Source: Plotosus lineatus | Lineage: Eukaryota; Chordata; Actinopteri; Siluriformes; Plotosidae | Direction: 5' to 3' | Assembly: GCA_024760905.1 (NCBI GenBank) | Contig: CM045733.1 | Location: forward strand, 31,375,001 to 31,439,000 | Length of the DNA stretch: 64,000 bases | Shown here: positions 20,939 to 33,154 of the stretch, in pieces | Position numbering within the stretch: position 1 is the first letter of the stretch | Layout of the letters: every line of letters begins with the position of its first letter | Program-made: the position numbers and the translations under genes | Notes under the pieces: model-generated | What the model was told of the DNA's origin: nothing | Seen by the model: only the letters and a program-made list of their open reading frames with translations | Database searches by the model: none

Positions 20939-22165
20939 GCAAGCGAATAAAGGAAAAGAGTACTTTTATTGTCGTGTCATGGCCTTCAATTGAGTTTCCC
21001 TGCACTAATGCATTGATTTGCTGTATCTCAAAACCTCACTGACCTCTGATTACTTTGGTGCTGCAGGATAGCGTTCAGATTTGGTAATTAAGAACTGCCT
21101 GTCCAAAACAGTAATATCGGATCACTTTTATGTTTATTTTTTAAGAATGGAGGATAATTAGTACTAATAGTTTTTGCATAGTCAAGAAAACTCTCCTACT
21201 ATGTAACATAAATAAAATGAAGTGTATCGTTTGTATTGTTGCTAAGACACAGTGCCAGTAAACAATTGATTTGAGATCGTTCAGACTGAGCAGAGTGACT
21301 GTGCCTACAGCAATAATTCGGCCTATCGGAATATTTGAATCTTCTAAAGAGTCTTATGCAGTATCTAGATAAATATTGTCTTTGTCAATGTCTGCTTTTT
21401 CAATTTATGTACAGTAGACTTCATGACAACACATTTTTCATTAAATGAGAAGAAAAAGGCATAAACTCAAAAATAAATGATTAAAAATATTGTTTAGCTT
21501 TATTGGACATAGTGAAGAGTCACATCCCGGTTTTCTTTTATTGCATAAATCTGAAAATAAGGCACACACATCACTGCTTACCCTGTTTCTCTATAAAGCA
21601 TGCCGAAATTGGTTTTCTGAATGGATATTTTGGTACCACTTTAGTGACATTAATCAAAAAAGGCTTTTTCTTTTATTTTTTTAACACCACAAATGGAACT
21701 TTCTGGCCTCAAATAGCTGTCCTAAATTCATAAATAATAAAAAACCCAGCAAACAAGCTTCTTCTATTTCAGATCATGATCTTTCATTTGAGTCTTTCCC
21801 AATCTTCAGAATCTTAGTTGATCTGCCTTTATTTCCTTTTGCTTTATTCTGTACATTTGTTTCAGCGGTATGAGGTTTTTATTATATTTGGTTTTGTCGG
21901 TATACAGACTATCAAAATAGCCATGAACTATTTCATTGTACTCACAGTAATGCCACCAGCCCTTTGCAGAACTGAATAGAATCTATCTCTCTGTGGTGCA
22001 GTAATTACAAAAGAGGTGTCAGAATGGAATACAGCATTCCTTTAAACTGATAGCTATTATTAATGCTTCGTTATACCGTTTGGGTTTATTAATGTCCCTT
22101 CCTTTTAAATATTTGAGAAAAATATGTATACATAGTACATAGAATGCATTGTAATATATAAATAT
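20939..22165. other. AT-rich stretch, nothing recognised
   Basis: No gene, RNA or repeat family is recognised. It ends in TA-rich sequence directly before LINE-R copy 4. Confidence 0.45.
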
Positions 22166-23586
22166 ATATGTCCTGATGACATAGCGGTGGAGGTATGGTC
22201 TAGGAGAGGTAGCAGTAGATTTTCTTACAAGAACATTCAACAAGGTCTTAGAGAGTGAGAGGATGCTGGAGGAATGGAGGAGAAGTGTGCTTGTGCCCAT
22301 TCTTAAGAACAAGGGATACATGCAGAGTTGTGGCAACTACAGAGGGATAAAGTTGATGATCCATACAATGAAGTTATGGGAAAGAATAGTGGAAGCAAGA
22401 CTAAGGGCAGAGGTCAGCATTTGTGAACAACAGTTTGGCTTCATGCCAAGAAAGAGCACCAGAGATGCAGTGTTTGCCTTGAGAATGTTAATAGAGAAGT
22501 ACAGAGAAGGTCAGAAGGAGCTGCATTGTGCCTTTGTGGATCTGGAGAAAGCATATGACAGGGTGCAGAAAGAGGAACTGTGGTATTGCATGAGGAAGTC
22601 TGGAGTGGCAAACAAGTACGTTAGAGTGGTGCAGGACATGTATAAGAGATGGAAGACAGTGGTGAGGTGTGCTGTCCGTGTAACAGAAGAGCTCAAGGTG
22701 GAGGTAGGACTGGAGAGAGGACTCCATCAAGGGTCAGCTCTTAGCCCCTTCTTGTTTGTTATGGTGATTGACAGGCTGACAGACAAGGTTAGACAAAATC
22801 TCCATGGACTATGATGTTTGCAGATGACATTGTGAGCTGTAGTGAAAGCAGAGAACAAGTGCCGGAAAATCTAGAGAGGTGGAGGTATGCCCTGGAATGA
22901 AGGTTAGCCTCAGTAAAACAGAATACATATGTGTGAACAACAAGGACCCAAGAGGAATGGTGAGGTTACAGGGAGCAGAGATAAAGAAGGTGGAGAATTT
23001 TAAATACTTTGGCTCAACAATCCAGAGAAATGGAGAGTGTGGAAAACAGGTGAAGAAGCGTGTGCAGGCTGGTTGGAATGGTTGGAGAAAAGTCTGGTGT
23101 GATGTGTGATAGGAAGGTATCGTCAAGAATGAAAGGGATACTGTACAAGACGGTGTTGAGGCCAGCAATGTTGTATGGTTTAGAAACAGTGGCACTGGGG
23201 AAAAGACAGGAGGCAGAGCTGGAGGTAGCAGAGATGAAAATGTTGAGGTTCTCTTTGGGAGTAACGAGGATGGATAGGATCAGGAATGAGTACATCAGAA
23301 GGGCAGTACATCCAAGATGTTTTGGAGACAAAGTCAGAGAGGCTAAATTGAGATGGTTTGGACATGTGCAGAGGAGGGAATGGTAGTACATCGGTAGTAG
23401 GATGCTGAGATTGGAACTACCAGGCAGAAGGTCTAGAGGAAGACCAAAGAGAAGGTTTATGGATGTAATGAAAGAGGACATGAAGGTAGTTGGTGTAAGA
23501 TGCAGAGGACAGGGTGAGATGGAGGCAGATGATTCACTGTGGCAACCCCTGAAGGGGACAGCCAAAACGAAAAGAAATAGAAGAAG
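22166..23586 (+). mobile_element. LINE-R copy 4, 5'-truncated
   Basis: The copy begins in the linker before the reverse transcriptase (GTCCTGATGACATAGCGGTG) and ends in a decayed LINE-R terminus (CTGTGGCAACCCCTGAAGGG, then GAAGAAG). No convincing target duplication is visible beside the AT-rich left flank. Confidence 0.88.
22263..23586 (+). pseudogene. LINE-R ORF2 fragment: reverse transcriptase
   Basis: The first open piece (22263-22814) covers the fingers and motif A: EEWRRSVLVPI, NYRGIKL, FGFMPRKST, FVDLEKAYDR and QGSALSPF. A small deletion near 22800 breaks the frame just before the FADD codons, which can still be read at nucleotide level near 22818. A further 9-11 base loss near 22900 and another shift near 23100 follow. 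The C-terminal region with LRWFGHVQRR ends at a stop near 23385. It is not functional. Confidence 0.85.
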
Positions 23587-23599
23587 CTGTATAATGTTG

Positions 23600-23735
23600 A
23601 TATAGTTTATTAATAAATATCACATTACAAAATTTCAAAGTTTTTCTTAATCAGTACTACATTTTTACTAGATTAATACTCATTAATGAGTAAGACTGTC
23701 TATAGAATGTGTTTAAGAAGCATATTTTATTGAAT
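23600..23735 (+). mobile_element. T1 MITE fragment, 3' half
   Basis: TATTAATAAATATCACATTA, GTAAGACTGTCTATAGAATG and TGTTTAAGAAGCATATTTTA match the second half of T1 (compare 33640-33760). Both termini are missing. Confidence 0.7.
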
Positions 23736-23860
23736 GTAAGAGATCCATAGTACTTTACTTTCGGTTGATCATTCGCCCACTAGAGGGAGGCATTGCATTA
23801 TTAAATACCGGACTCAGAATGCAAGAGGCAGCGTGAGATAGCATAGTGGATTTATTATTC

Positions 23861-24043
23861 GTGACTCGCTCCACTGAAAATAAGCACTTGTCGCAAGTGA
23901 CACACGGAGTGTGTCATACGTGTTTACTACTCAACCATCACTTGCTCACTTGAAAGACCGGAAGTCCAGATATGCTGTGTTTCGGTCTCACAAGCTCCGT
24001 GTGTCACTTGCAACAAATGCCCACTTTTGGTGGAGCGCCTCAC
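23861..24043. repeat. Foldback: two ~50-base inverted arms
   Basis: The left arm (23861-23911) and the complement of the right arm (24043-23994) align over about 50 bases. The best block, GCAAGTGACACACGGAG, is perfect and flanked by CGCTCCAC. The loop is about 80 bases. This would fold into a strong hairpin. No known transposon end is recognised. Confidence 0.75.
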
Positions 24044-24333
24044 AAAAGGGAAAGCACTTAAGCAGCACACTTTAATTGAGGTGAGAGTGCAGTTTGTTTT
24101 CATAGGGAGTAGTTGAGAGGACTTAATTCAGATGTGAACTGCATTCAGCCCGGGCAGCTCAGCAATGCCCCTCACCCGAGCAGAGAGAAAACAGACACAC
24201 ACAAACATTCTAAACATTAACTTAGGTACTGTACTGGAATAAAAATTGAAAAAGACTTTAATACTACAGTGCTTTACTACAGTTTAGATGATTATTCCTC
24301 TTTCGGCACTTTACAGGAAACGTATTTCTTCAG

Positions 24334-27300
24334 TGAAATTTCTCCAGTGTGGGCAGTGGGCAGATGCTTCGCATCTGCACGGGAAAATGAACGACCCCGC
24401 CCTCCATGAGTTTCCTGCTGCCTTGCAGGTCGGCCTTGGCTGGTCAAAGGCTATGGGAGTAAACCCAGATAGAAAATCCGGTAAGGAGGCCCGAAGGCAG
24501 TTGGCCGAGCTCTGCGGCACGCCTCTGACACCTCCTGCAGCCGCTGGCTCCGGCTGTACTGGCTTGCTTTTCGCCGGACTCTGCCAGCAACGCCGAGAGG
24601 GGGATCCTGGCACTGGGCACCCAGGATCTCCATATCACTTGCCCAGGCCTGCACCTGGAGAGGTCACTCCAGCTTCGCTGTCTCAGCGTGAACATCAACA
24701 CGGGAGCAGCAGACACCAGTGATAAGCCCAGGCTCGTTTGGTGTAGAGCCGGGCGCTAGGGGTTGCTCTCGACGGTGGGAGGAGTCCTCCGACTCCATTG
24801 GGAAGTTACCGCCCGCCTCAACCCGGCAGCCCCCTGGGCAATAAGGTACTACTCCGCCACAACTTGCTTGCTTCATCGGGTGTGTGAAGCTTAGATCAAA
24901 ATCGACAGGCTTGTTGTAAAATTGAGCACCAGGCAAACACAGAAAGAAAAGACAAAGCAACCGCCAGCCCCTGCGGCTGGCAACCTGAACGTCAGAACGA
25001 TGTGTCCCGGCCTCACTGACGACCTCCAGCAAGTCGGCGACACAAGGAAAACCGCCATCATTAGCCGTGAGCTGGCCAAGCGGAACATCATTGCCTCGCC
25101 GCCCTACAGGAGACACGCCTTGCTTCAAGTGGCAGTCTCAAGGAGAAGGACTACACGTTCTTCTGGCAAGGTCTGGAGGCAGACGGCGGCGACTCTATGG
25201 GGTTGGTTTCAGCAGTTCGCAACTCCCCTGCTGTCGTCAATTGAACTCCTTCTCAGGGAACCGGCGCATCCTCTCACTCCGACTCACCACCTCCTCGGGA
25301 CCTACACACATTTTCTGCGCCACGCCCCAACACTCTGCTCCACAACTGAGGCAAAAGATGCATTCTGAGGAGCTTGAGGCAAGGATCAGAGAGACACCAG
25401 TGAAGGAAAACCTGTTCCTGCTCGGAGACTTCAATGCCCGGGTGGGAGCAGACTGCACCGCCTGGCCACGCTGCATTGGACACTTTGGCATTGGCAAGCT
25501 CAACGAGAATGGACAACGGCTACTTGAGCTCTGCTCCTTCCATGACCTCGCCATTACCAACACCTTCTATGCCACCAAGCCCCACCACAGAGTTTCATGG
25601 AGACATCCCAGGTCGAGGCACTGGCACCAGCTGGACTTACCGTCATCACCAGGAGACCCATGCTGAACCACGTGCTCTGCTGCGTAGTTACCATAGTGCA
25701 GACTGCGACACTGACCATTCCTGGTCGGAAGCATGGTGCGCCTACGACCCAAACAGATCCACCGCTCCAAACATAGGGGCCAGCCCAAGCATCGACACTG
25801 CCAGAACTTCAAAGCCCGAGCGCAAATGCTTTGCTGAGGCCATCGACAGCGCCCTGGAAGACTGCCCACAGACAACGCCACAGCACGCTGGGACTTCATC
25901 GCGATGCCGTATACCAGGCCGCCTCAGACACCTTCGGGAAGAGAGTCAGGAAAAAGCGAGGACTGGTTCGAGGCTGGGATTGAAGATATGGAGCCTGCCA
26001 TAGCCGCCAAGGGTGCTGCGCTCCTTGAGTACAAGAGAAGCCATGCAGAAATCACTGGCCACCTACAGAGAAGCCCGCCTTAATGCCAAGAGGGTGCGCA
26101 GGTCGCCAACGACTACTGGCTGAAGCTTTGCAGCGATATTCAGACCTCTGCGGACTGTGGAAACACCTGTGCCATGTATGAGGGGATGAAAAAGCTTTCG
26201 GACCAAGTGCCACCAAGATCGCACTCTCAAATCCACCTCCGGCGACATCATCAAGGACCGTGGGGAGCAGATGGAGAGATGGGCCGAGCACTATTCAGCA
26301 CTATACTCCAGAGAGAATGTTGTCACTGACACAGCCATGGAGAACACCATCCCACTGCCCACCATGGAAGAACTCGACCCGCCACCTACCATCAAGAACA
26401 CAGCAAGGCCATTAACTCGCTGTCTAGCGGGAAAGCACCAGGCAGCGACGGAATCCCTCCAGAGGTGATGAAGGCTGCAAAAGAGAGCTCCCTCCTTGGG
26501 CATCTCCATGAGCTTTTGCTTCAGTGCTGGGAAGAAGGAACGATACCCCAAGACATGCATGCGAGATGCGAGAAGATCATCACGCTCTACAAGAACAAGG
26601 GCGACTGCGCAGCGATTGCAACAACTATCGTGGGATCTCTCTCCTCAGCATTGTAGGGAAAGCCTTTGCAAGGGTAGTTCTCAACCGCCTGCAAGTACTT
26701 GCAGACCGTGTGTATCCAGTCGCGAGTCGCAGGGTTCCGGGCAGCGATCAACCATTGACATGGTGTTCTCCCTTCGGCAGCTGCAGGAAAAGTGCCGTGA
26801 GCAGCGGCGTCCTTTGTTCCTCGCCTTCATCGATCTGACTAAGGCATCCGACTTGGTCAGTCGGTCTGGCCTCTTCACCCTCCTCCATAAGATTGGATGT
26901 CCCACCAAGCTCCTGAAGATAGTCGAGTCATTCCACGACAACACGTCTGGCACAGTTCAGTATAACGGAACATCATCAGACCCCTTTCCAATCAAGAGCG
27001 GCGTGAAACAAGGGTGTGTCCTGGCCCCGACACTTTTTGGCATATTTTTCTCTTTGCTCCGCGCTTACGCATTCAGAGAGTCCGAAGATGGCATCTTCCT
27101 CCACACACGGAGTGATGGGAACCTCTTTAATCTCGCCTACTCAGGGCAAAGACCAAGGTGCGCAAGGTCCTCATCCGGGGATATGCTCTTTGCTGACGAC
27201 GCTGCCCTCACTGCTCACTCTGAAGCCGCCCTTCAGCGACTCATCAATCACTTGCGGAGGCATGCACAGAGTTTGGACTCACTATCAGCCTCAAGAAAAC

Positions 27301-28198
27301 CAACATCATGGGTCAGGATGTCAGCACAACTCCACAATCAACATCGGTGATTACACCCTGAAGTGGTGGACAAGTTCACCTACCTTGGCTCCACCATCTC
27401 CAGTAACCTATCCTGGATGCTGAGCTAAACGTAAGGATAGGCAAAGCAGCAACATCCATGGCCCGCCTAAGCGAGGCGTGTGTGGAACAACCCCAGGCTG
27501 ACCCTAAACACTAAGATGAAGGTGTACCACGCATGCGTGTTGAGCACGCTTCTATACGGCAGTGAGGCCTGGACCCTATACATGCACCAGGAGCGAAGAC
27601 TAAACGCCTTTCACCTGCGCAACCTCAGGCGACTCCTCGGCATTACCTGGCAGGATCGCGTCTCCAACTCAAGCGTCTTGGCCCAGGCAGGCATGTCAAG
27701 CATGTTCGCCATCCTCTCCCAGAAGCGCCTGCGCTGGCTCGGACACATATGCAGGATGGATGAATTTCATTCCAAAGGACATCCTCTATGGCGAGCTCGC
27801 CTCAGAACACGACCAACAGGACGACTCCGCCCTGCGCTACAAGGATGTCTGCAAGAGGGACCTGAAGTCATGCAGCATCAACCCAGTAGATCTCGAGGCA
27901 GCGAGCTCCGACCGCTCTAGCTGGCGTGGAAAGGTAAAATCCCGTGTGCAGCAGGCCGAGGAGAAGAGAGAGATCCAGCATGAGGAGAAGAAGAAAGACA
28001 TGAACAGCAGAGAATTCTGTCTGCCAACAGCCTGGCCCCACGATCCCTACTGCAGAATACACTTGCAGCAAGTGTGGTAGGAGCTGCATCTCCCGCATTG
28101 GCTTATTCAGCCACAGCCGGCGCTGCAGCCTCTCAGCTAATTGATAGACCTGCCTAGGTGCAGACTCCATTGTCTCTTGAGACAGACGGATGCCAAGT
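24334..28198 (+). mobile_element. LINE-Z: GC-rich non-LTR retrotransposon
   Basis: A block of about 3.9 kb is clearly richer in G and C than its AT-rich surroundings. The 11-bp direct repeat TATTTCTTCAG is found at 24323-24333 and 28199-28209 and probably is the target duplication. A leader of about 600 bp is followed by remnants of an endonuclease and reverse transcriptase ORF and a C-terminal zinc finger. The 3' end reads CATTGTCTCTTGAGACAGAC and then GGATGCCAA. The clade is not assigned. It is distinct from LINE-R and LINE-X. The base composition may mean a different mutational history or a fairly recent arrival. Confidence 0.85.
24905..28144 (+). pseudogene. LINE-Z ORF2: endonuclease, reverse transcriptase, zinc finger
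   Basis: The order of domains can be followed across several frames. An N-terminal NLNVRTM motif (about 24980) and an LFLLGDFNARVGAD motif near 25410 belong to an APE-type endonuclease. The reverse transcriptase (about 26750-27260) shows RSTIDMVFSLRQLQEKC, FIDLTKASDLV (motif A), GVKQGCVLAPTLFGIFF and the catalytic FADDA (27189-27203). C-terminal pieces follow (LSTLLYGSEAWTLY at 27540, RLRWLGHICRMDE near 27730, ELASEHDQQ at 27790). At 28064-28126 a C-x2-C-x12-H-x3-C finger is encoded just before a TGA at 28142. At least five frame changes break the ORF. Confidence 0.82.
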
Positions 28199-28261
28199 TA
28201 TTTCTTCAGAAGAAAGTAATTTCTTCAGAAGAGACATGCAATGTCATTACCTTTTTCTGGC

Positions 28262-28480
28262 GCTTAGCTGGCGTTGGAGTGGCATCATAGAGCTTAAATG
28301 GTAATTAAAACACACTAAAAAAAGGCTCATTTACAATTTGTGCACAAATGAGGAAAAAGGGGTGTATACATCATCTCAACCAATCAGCAGGAAGGAGGAC
28401 AGCCATTGGCGGAATTTGAATCACGTGATAGTTGCTTTGTAAAACCGCGAATAGTCAAGGGCCTACTGTATACGTACACA
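28262..28480 (-). mobile_element. T1 MITE fragment, 5' half
   Basis: On the minus strand it reads TACAGTAGGCCC at the end, then TCACGTGATTCAAATT, CTGCTGATTGGTTGAGATGA and TTTAGTGTGTTTTAA. This is the first half of T1 in reverse orientation. The second half is not present here. Confidence 0.7.
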
Positions 28481-28611
28481 GCATTAGCAGTCTGATATCA
28501 CTGATCTGACTTTACTAGCAGGTGTAGTAGAGGAACAGAATCCAACTCAACAGTCCCAACAGTCATGACATGCATGCTGTTGATTCTGTGTAACTTAATC
28601 ACTATTTGAAA

Positions 28612-29366
28612 GGGGTGTGTTCAAAATAATAGTAGTGTGGAGTTCAATTCAAAAAACAGCTGACAAGTATTTCCCTTATTCAAGGAACGAAGGAAGCAAA
28701 TGTTGTACATGCTGGTTTCAGAGCCTGAAATCCTGAGTAAAATGAGTCGTTCCAGACATTATTAAAGAGAACAGAGTACCTTGATTAAAAAGTTGATCGG
28801 ACAGAGGAAACATGTAAAGAACTGCAGAAAATAATAGAGTACTAAGCTAAAATGAGCCCAAATACTTTAAAATGGAAAAAAAAAAAAAAAAAAAAAACAC
28901 GAAAGATGTGGAAGAAAGCGAAAAACTACCTGTCAAACGGCTTGAAGAAGAGCCAAAATGGCAAGGACTCAGCCAACAACCAGCTCCAGGAAGATCAAAG
29001 AACATCTAAAGTTTTCATTGGGTCCTGTTACAATTGGAAGATGCCAATGTGAAGCAGAGCTTTTGCCAGAAGCCTCTGCAAAGTGCAACTGTTGAAAAAA
29101 AGACATGCTGAAATGGTTACAATTTGCCAAAGAGCACATTGACTACCTTATGCTGAAGCGCAGATGTCACTGAAATGGGTGTTCCAACAAGACAACAATC
29201 CAAAACACACCAGTAAACACAAATTTGACATTTTTCTTCAAGTTTTGATTTGGAATAGAATGTGTCGTGTTCCAAATGCATTTGTCTGAATGAAAATAAA
29301 AGCTATTATAAAGATTTTGTATTTCATTCACTTTTTAAAAACACTGCTGTTATTTTGAACACAACT
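28612..29366 (+). mobile_element. Tc1-like relic with an internal deletion
   Basis: The left end (TGTGTTCAAAATAATAGTAG) and the complement of the right end (TAGTTGTGTTCAAAATAACA) form the same terminus as the Tc1 relic at 4297. Coding scraps on the plus strand include a QQDNNPKHTS-like piece near 29195, carrying the second catalytic aspartate. The sequence after it, including the glutamate, is deleted. An A run near 28876-28899 lies inside. Confidence 0.75.
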
Positions 29367-29388
29367 ATATATGTACACATACATACAT

Positions 29389-29390
<2 letters not shown>

Positions 29391-29469
<79 letters not shown>
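29391..29469. repeat. (TA)n microsatellite
   Basis: About 39 TA units lie directly between the Tc1 right end and the tail of the next SINE-1. Confidence 0.97.
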
Positions 29470-29471
<2 letters not shown>

Positions 29472-29472
29472 G

Positions 29473-29821
29473 TCTTCTTTTCGGCTTTTTCCCTTTTACT
29501 CAGGAGTCGCCACAGTGAATCATCTGATTCGCACGTTTGATTTGGCAGAGGTTTTTACATTGGATGCCCTTCCTGTCACAACCCTTTCAGCAAGGGACAG
29601 AAACACGCTGACGGCTTTGTAGCCTACTCTTTTACGAATGTCAGCAATGGTTCTTTTACATGCCTCATACCATAGAAAGTGAGAGACATGGCCCGCCTTT
29701 GATAACCCAGTTAGCTGCACTGGGGGGGGGGGGCAGTGACAACCTTGTGGAGAGTGGGACTCGAACCCCCAACCTTTGGATCAGCGATCCAGCACCCTAT
29801 ACCACTAGACCACCACTGCCC
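29473..29821 (-). mobile_element. SINE-1 with tail R, full length
   Basis: The tail R 3' end is at the left (complement of GGCTTTTTCCCTTTTACTCA, then GAGTCGCCACAG) and the complete tRNA-like head is at the right (GGGCAGTGGTGGTCTAGTGG on the minus strand). TA repeats flank both sides, so a target duplication cannot be told from the array. An elongated G/C run near 29720 is the only obvious change in the body. Confidence 0.9.
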
Positions 29822-29854
29822 ATATATATATATTTTTTTTTTCTTTTTTTTTTC

Positions 29855-29885
<31 letters not shown>

Positions 29886-29893
29886 GGGGGGGT
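29822..29893. repeat. TA, poly-T, (GT)n and G-run
   Basis: Low-complexity sequence: TATATATA, a T-rich tract, about 14 GT units (29857-29884) and a run of G. Confidence 0.9.
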
Positions 29894-30437
29894 TATCACA
29901 GTGTATAAGGAGAGACATGAACAATTGTGGACATTCTGGCTTGTCGCTAGCACTAATAGCTTGCTGTAAAGCATAATTAAATTTTTTCTGCACCATAACT
30001 CAGAAGTGCTGAATGAAATGTGTGTATGAAACATGGTGTGATGCAGTAGTTTTCTCAGTGCTCTCAAAAACAAACAACTGTAATGTGAACAGAAATTACA
30101 TGGAAAACAGACAGGGAGCAAGCATTAGCCACTGATGAGTCTGTCAATTCAACAGTGAAACAATGACCCTGTATCTAATTTCAAAATGAAAGCACATAGA
30201 CCATGGTAGAATCACATTTCTCAAGTGTAGCATGTCAGTTGCATATAAATACATATATATTTTTTTAAATGTTCAAAATATGAGGCGAATTTGAGGCTTT
30301 CAGAATCAAAATAATCTACAGCCAGTAGAGATGCTTTTCACTGTGAAGGTGGTTCAGAAAGAAATGTAGAACCTGATTAGCTTTGAAACAACTTCTTTGT
30401 TTGGACATGCATAAATATATAACACATGTCTCTCTTG
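29894..30437. other. Unclassified stretch
   Basis: No gene or repeat family is recognised. Confidence 0.45.
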
Positions 30438-30752
30438 GCTATGGTGGTTAACACTGTCATTGTACAGCGAGAAGGTTTGTGGTTTGAAGCACAGTCAAGG
30501 GTTTGCAGGTTCTCCTCATACTGATGTGAGTTCTATCTGGTTACACTGGTCTCCTATAGTTCAAATAAATTGTGTGTTTATTAGGTCAACTGGCCACTAT
30601 AAATTGTCAAATGAATGACTGTTTGTGGCCACATTGTTGATGGACTGGTGACCTTTTCAGAATTTCCCCTGCATTTCTTGAAGGTCAGCCAGGATTGGCT
30701 TCAGTTTCACCCACGGTACTGACAGATAAGCAGTATAGGTAATGGATGGATA
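30438..30752 (+). mobile_element. Old SINE-2-like element with tail N-like end
   Basis: Traces of a head (GCTATGGTGGTTAACACTGT and GTTTGTGGTTTGAAGCAC) are followed by CAGGTTCTCC and CACTGGTCTCCTATAG. An L2/N-like tail (TCAGCCAGGATTGGCTTCAG) ends in AATGGATGGATAG. High divergence indicates an old copy. Confidence 0.55.
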
Positions 30753-31199
30753 GATAATAAATAGAAACACAACCCTTTTTAATACAGCACTGGTTGGATG
30801 TATTTTGGAATCCTTAATTTTAAACAAGTAGTCGGAGGGACAGCAATTGTGAAAGCTTGACAAATAATGCTGATTTTCCGGTTAAAAACAAAAAAGACAA
30901 CATCATCCGTTTGGTTTTGTACTGGAACTGGTTGCTATGTTCAAGCTAGTGAAATGCTACATCCAAACTTCCAAGACTAGAACCTGCTGAACCTTCCTGC
31001 TTTATTCTCAGATGAAATATCATGCTAGAATCTTAACTGTATCAGTGCAGGTTAAGAGGATTAAATACAAACAGTTGCTGGAAATTGAATTGATTGATGT
31101 TCACTTACAATTTCACTTGACAGTTCTCAGCAGATATGGAGTCAACAACTCGCTACTTCGCGCTTCAATTAATGCGGCTTCAGTGCATCGCGGTTTAAA
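30753..31199. other. Unclassified stretch with a possible DNA-transposon scrap
   Basis: Most of the stretch is unrecognised. Near 31150-31195 the motif ACTTCGCGCTTCAATTAATG resembles internal sequence of a common fish DNA-transposon repeat, but no terminus is visible. Confidence 0.35.
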
Positions 31200-31200
31200 A

Positions 31201-31247
<47 letters not shown>
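31200..31247. repeat. Poly-A followed by (TA)n
   Basis: About ten A and then roughly 18 TA units. Confidence 0.95.
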
Positions 31248-31249
<2 letters not shown>

Positions 31250-31769
31250 TTGAATTAAAAAAGGAGGAAATTAAGGAATAGGTGGAAAAGTTAAAGAAAA
31301 TGTCACAAAAATCAGGCCAATTCTGCAAAAAATAAATAAATAAATAAAAAGAAAATAAAAAAAGGAAACCAACACAAAATAACCCAAAATCTCCCGTCAG
31401 AACCGGATACACTGTTGTATCTGTGTGTGCTGCGCAGCCAATGCCCCCCCACTGGAGCCTAGTATTAGTGTACCTCAGGATAATATTTAATCATATTTCA
31501 TACTTATATTTATGATCTACCTTTCTGAAGATTTTTATTCCATTTCTCTTTCTACTTGTTCTTCAATTTCATTTCACTTTCACTTTCACTTTCACCCTTG
31601 GACAGCTTGGTGTCTCCAGATGCTTGCAAAATGAATGTTGGTAAGTTGGTAAGTATTTACATCTTATGTTATTTTTTTCAATGTTTAATTGTTATTATAA
31701 GCATTTATATAGTATTGGATATGTATTTATTTATATTATATACACATTCATGTGTGTACGTCAGTCGGG

Positions 31770-31856
31770 GGTGGGGGGTTATCCTACTTCGTGGATTTCG
31801 ATGGTCGCATGGGGATCTAGGTCCCAATTAACCGTGGAAAGTAAGGGATCCCTGTG
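31770..31856. mobile_element. Possible DNA-transposon end
   Basis: TTCGTGGATTTCGATGGTCG and GGTCCCAATTAACCGTGG, ending near AGGGATCCCTG, resemble the end of a repeat that carries TCGCGGATTTT-like sequence. No partner end is identified. It could pair with the scrap near 31150, with the TA array in between. Confidence 0.35.
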
Positions 31857-33154
31857 ATAATGAGACAGATGTCATTAATTACATGATTCTGACTCATCAG
31901 ATGGCTAAAGTCTACTGAAGGCCTGATAATTTTGAGCAATTGAGCAAGTGAGTGTAACAACACCCAAACAATTTCATATTTCTGGGGAATGTTTGACGTG
32001 AAGAGTAGAAGAAAATTACCTGATCAAAATATGTCACATGCAAAAGATGGTGAAGAGAGTGTGGTTTTTTTGGTATTGTTTTAATTATGTTAAAAAAATT
32101 ATTTTACATTCTATTTTTTTATTATTTTTTAAGTTAGTTCATTGCTTTACCATGTTATAGCTTTGGTTTATTTAATCTCATTTTGTTTTCATTACATACG
32201 TTTTCAATTTAAAGTAGACTGATTATTTATATTATCATACAGTGCATGTCACATACTGCTAAGCTACTTTGCTCTAAAAGAGATCAAGATAAAATTAGAG
32301 CACAATTAATATACCCAATTGAACATACTTTTCGGTTTCTACACTAAATTAAACTGAAGGCACAAAAACCCATACAAGTAGCAGTAAAATATGGGTAAAT
32401 CATTTCAAGTACATATTTCATTTGGTGATATTTATGAGTTCAATGGTAAAAATTAGAATATCCAGTTGACCCTGCCTGTGTTTATACAATGGAAGGAAAG
32501 CAGAAGAGAACATGCAAACTTACACAGAAATCTGTTGTGGTAGTTTACAAAGAATAATTATAAAAATTGTGAGCTTGGGACCATGAATGATGATGAACTT
32601 TATTATGTGGTCTGTGGTACTTCATCATTTCTATGTTTTCCTAAATAACTAATTAACATTTGGTCATGGGTGAGACACTGTAAGTGAGATACTTAATGAG
32701 CTTTTGCAAATATGGTATTATTGGAAGGTGGAAAATACTCTGAGATGTGCTGTGTGAAACAAGGAACATGTCTCTTTGGGACAAGCAGTGCCAAAATAAT
32801 GCATGAGCAATACAAGTTTTTTTTTTTTTTTAATTGTTAAATCACACAACAGAATTTTATCTCTACAATGTCAAGCCTGTGGTAAAATTTTCTATTAGAT
32901 TTTTTTTATTCACTGTGACAATGTTATTTATGTCCTTTCCCCTGACCTCAATAACTGGCAAGAGAGATTAGCTTGGAGTTTTCAGAAAAAAACCCCAACA
33001 GTTTATGTAAAAATTTTGATGTGTGCTTAGATCTGTTTGCTTCACACATATTACCAGTAACAGTTAGTTCCATAAGTATTCTTATTTACATCATTTACTG
33101 TCAGTTAAAAAGGAGCTGTGTGTGTAGTCTGTTGTTGGTTAGCATACTTATCAT
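31857..33154. other. AT-rich stretch, nothing recognised
   Basis: No coding, RNA or repeat family is recognised. T runs lie near 32100 and 32817-32830. Confidence 0.45.

Noticed and set aside
24288..24722. A GC-rich 144-codon frame resembling a gene exon
   Set aside because: It lies in the leader of LINE-Z, overlaps the element start and has no known domain.
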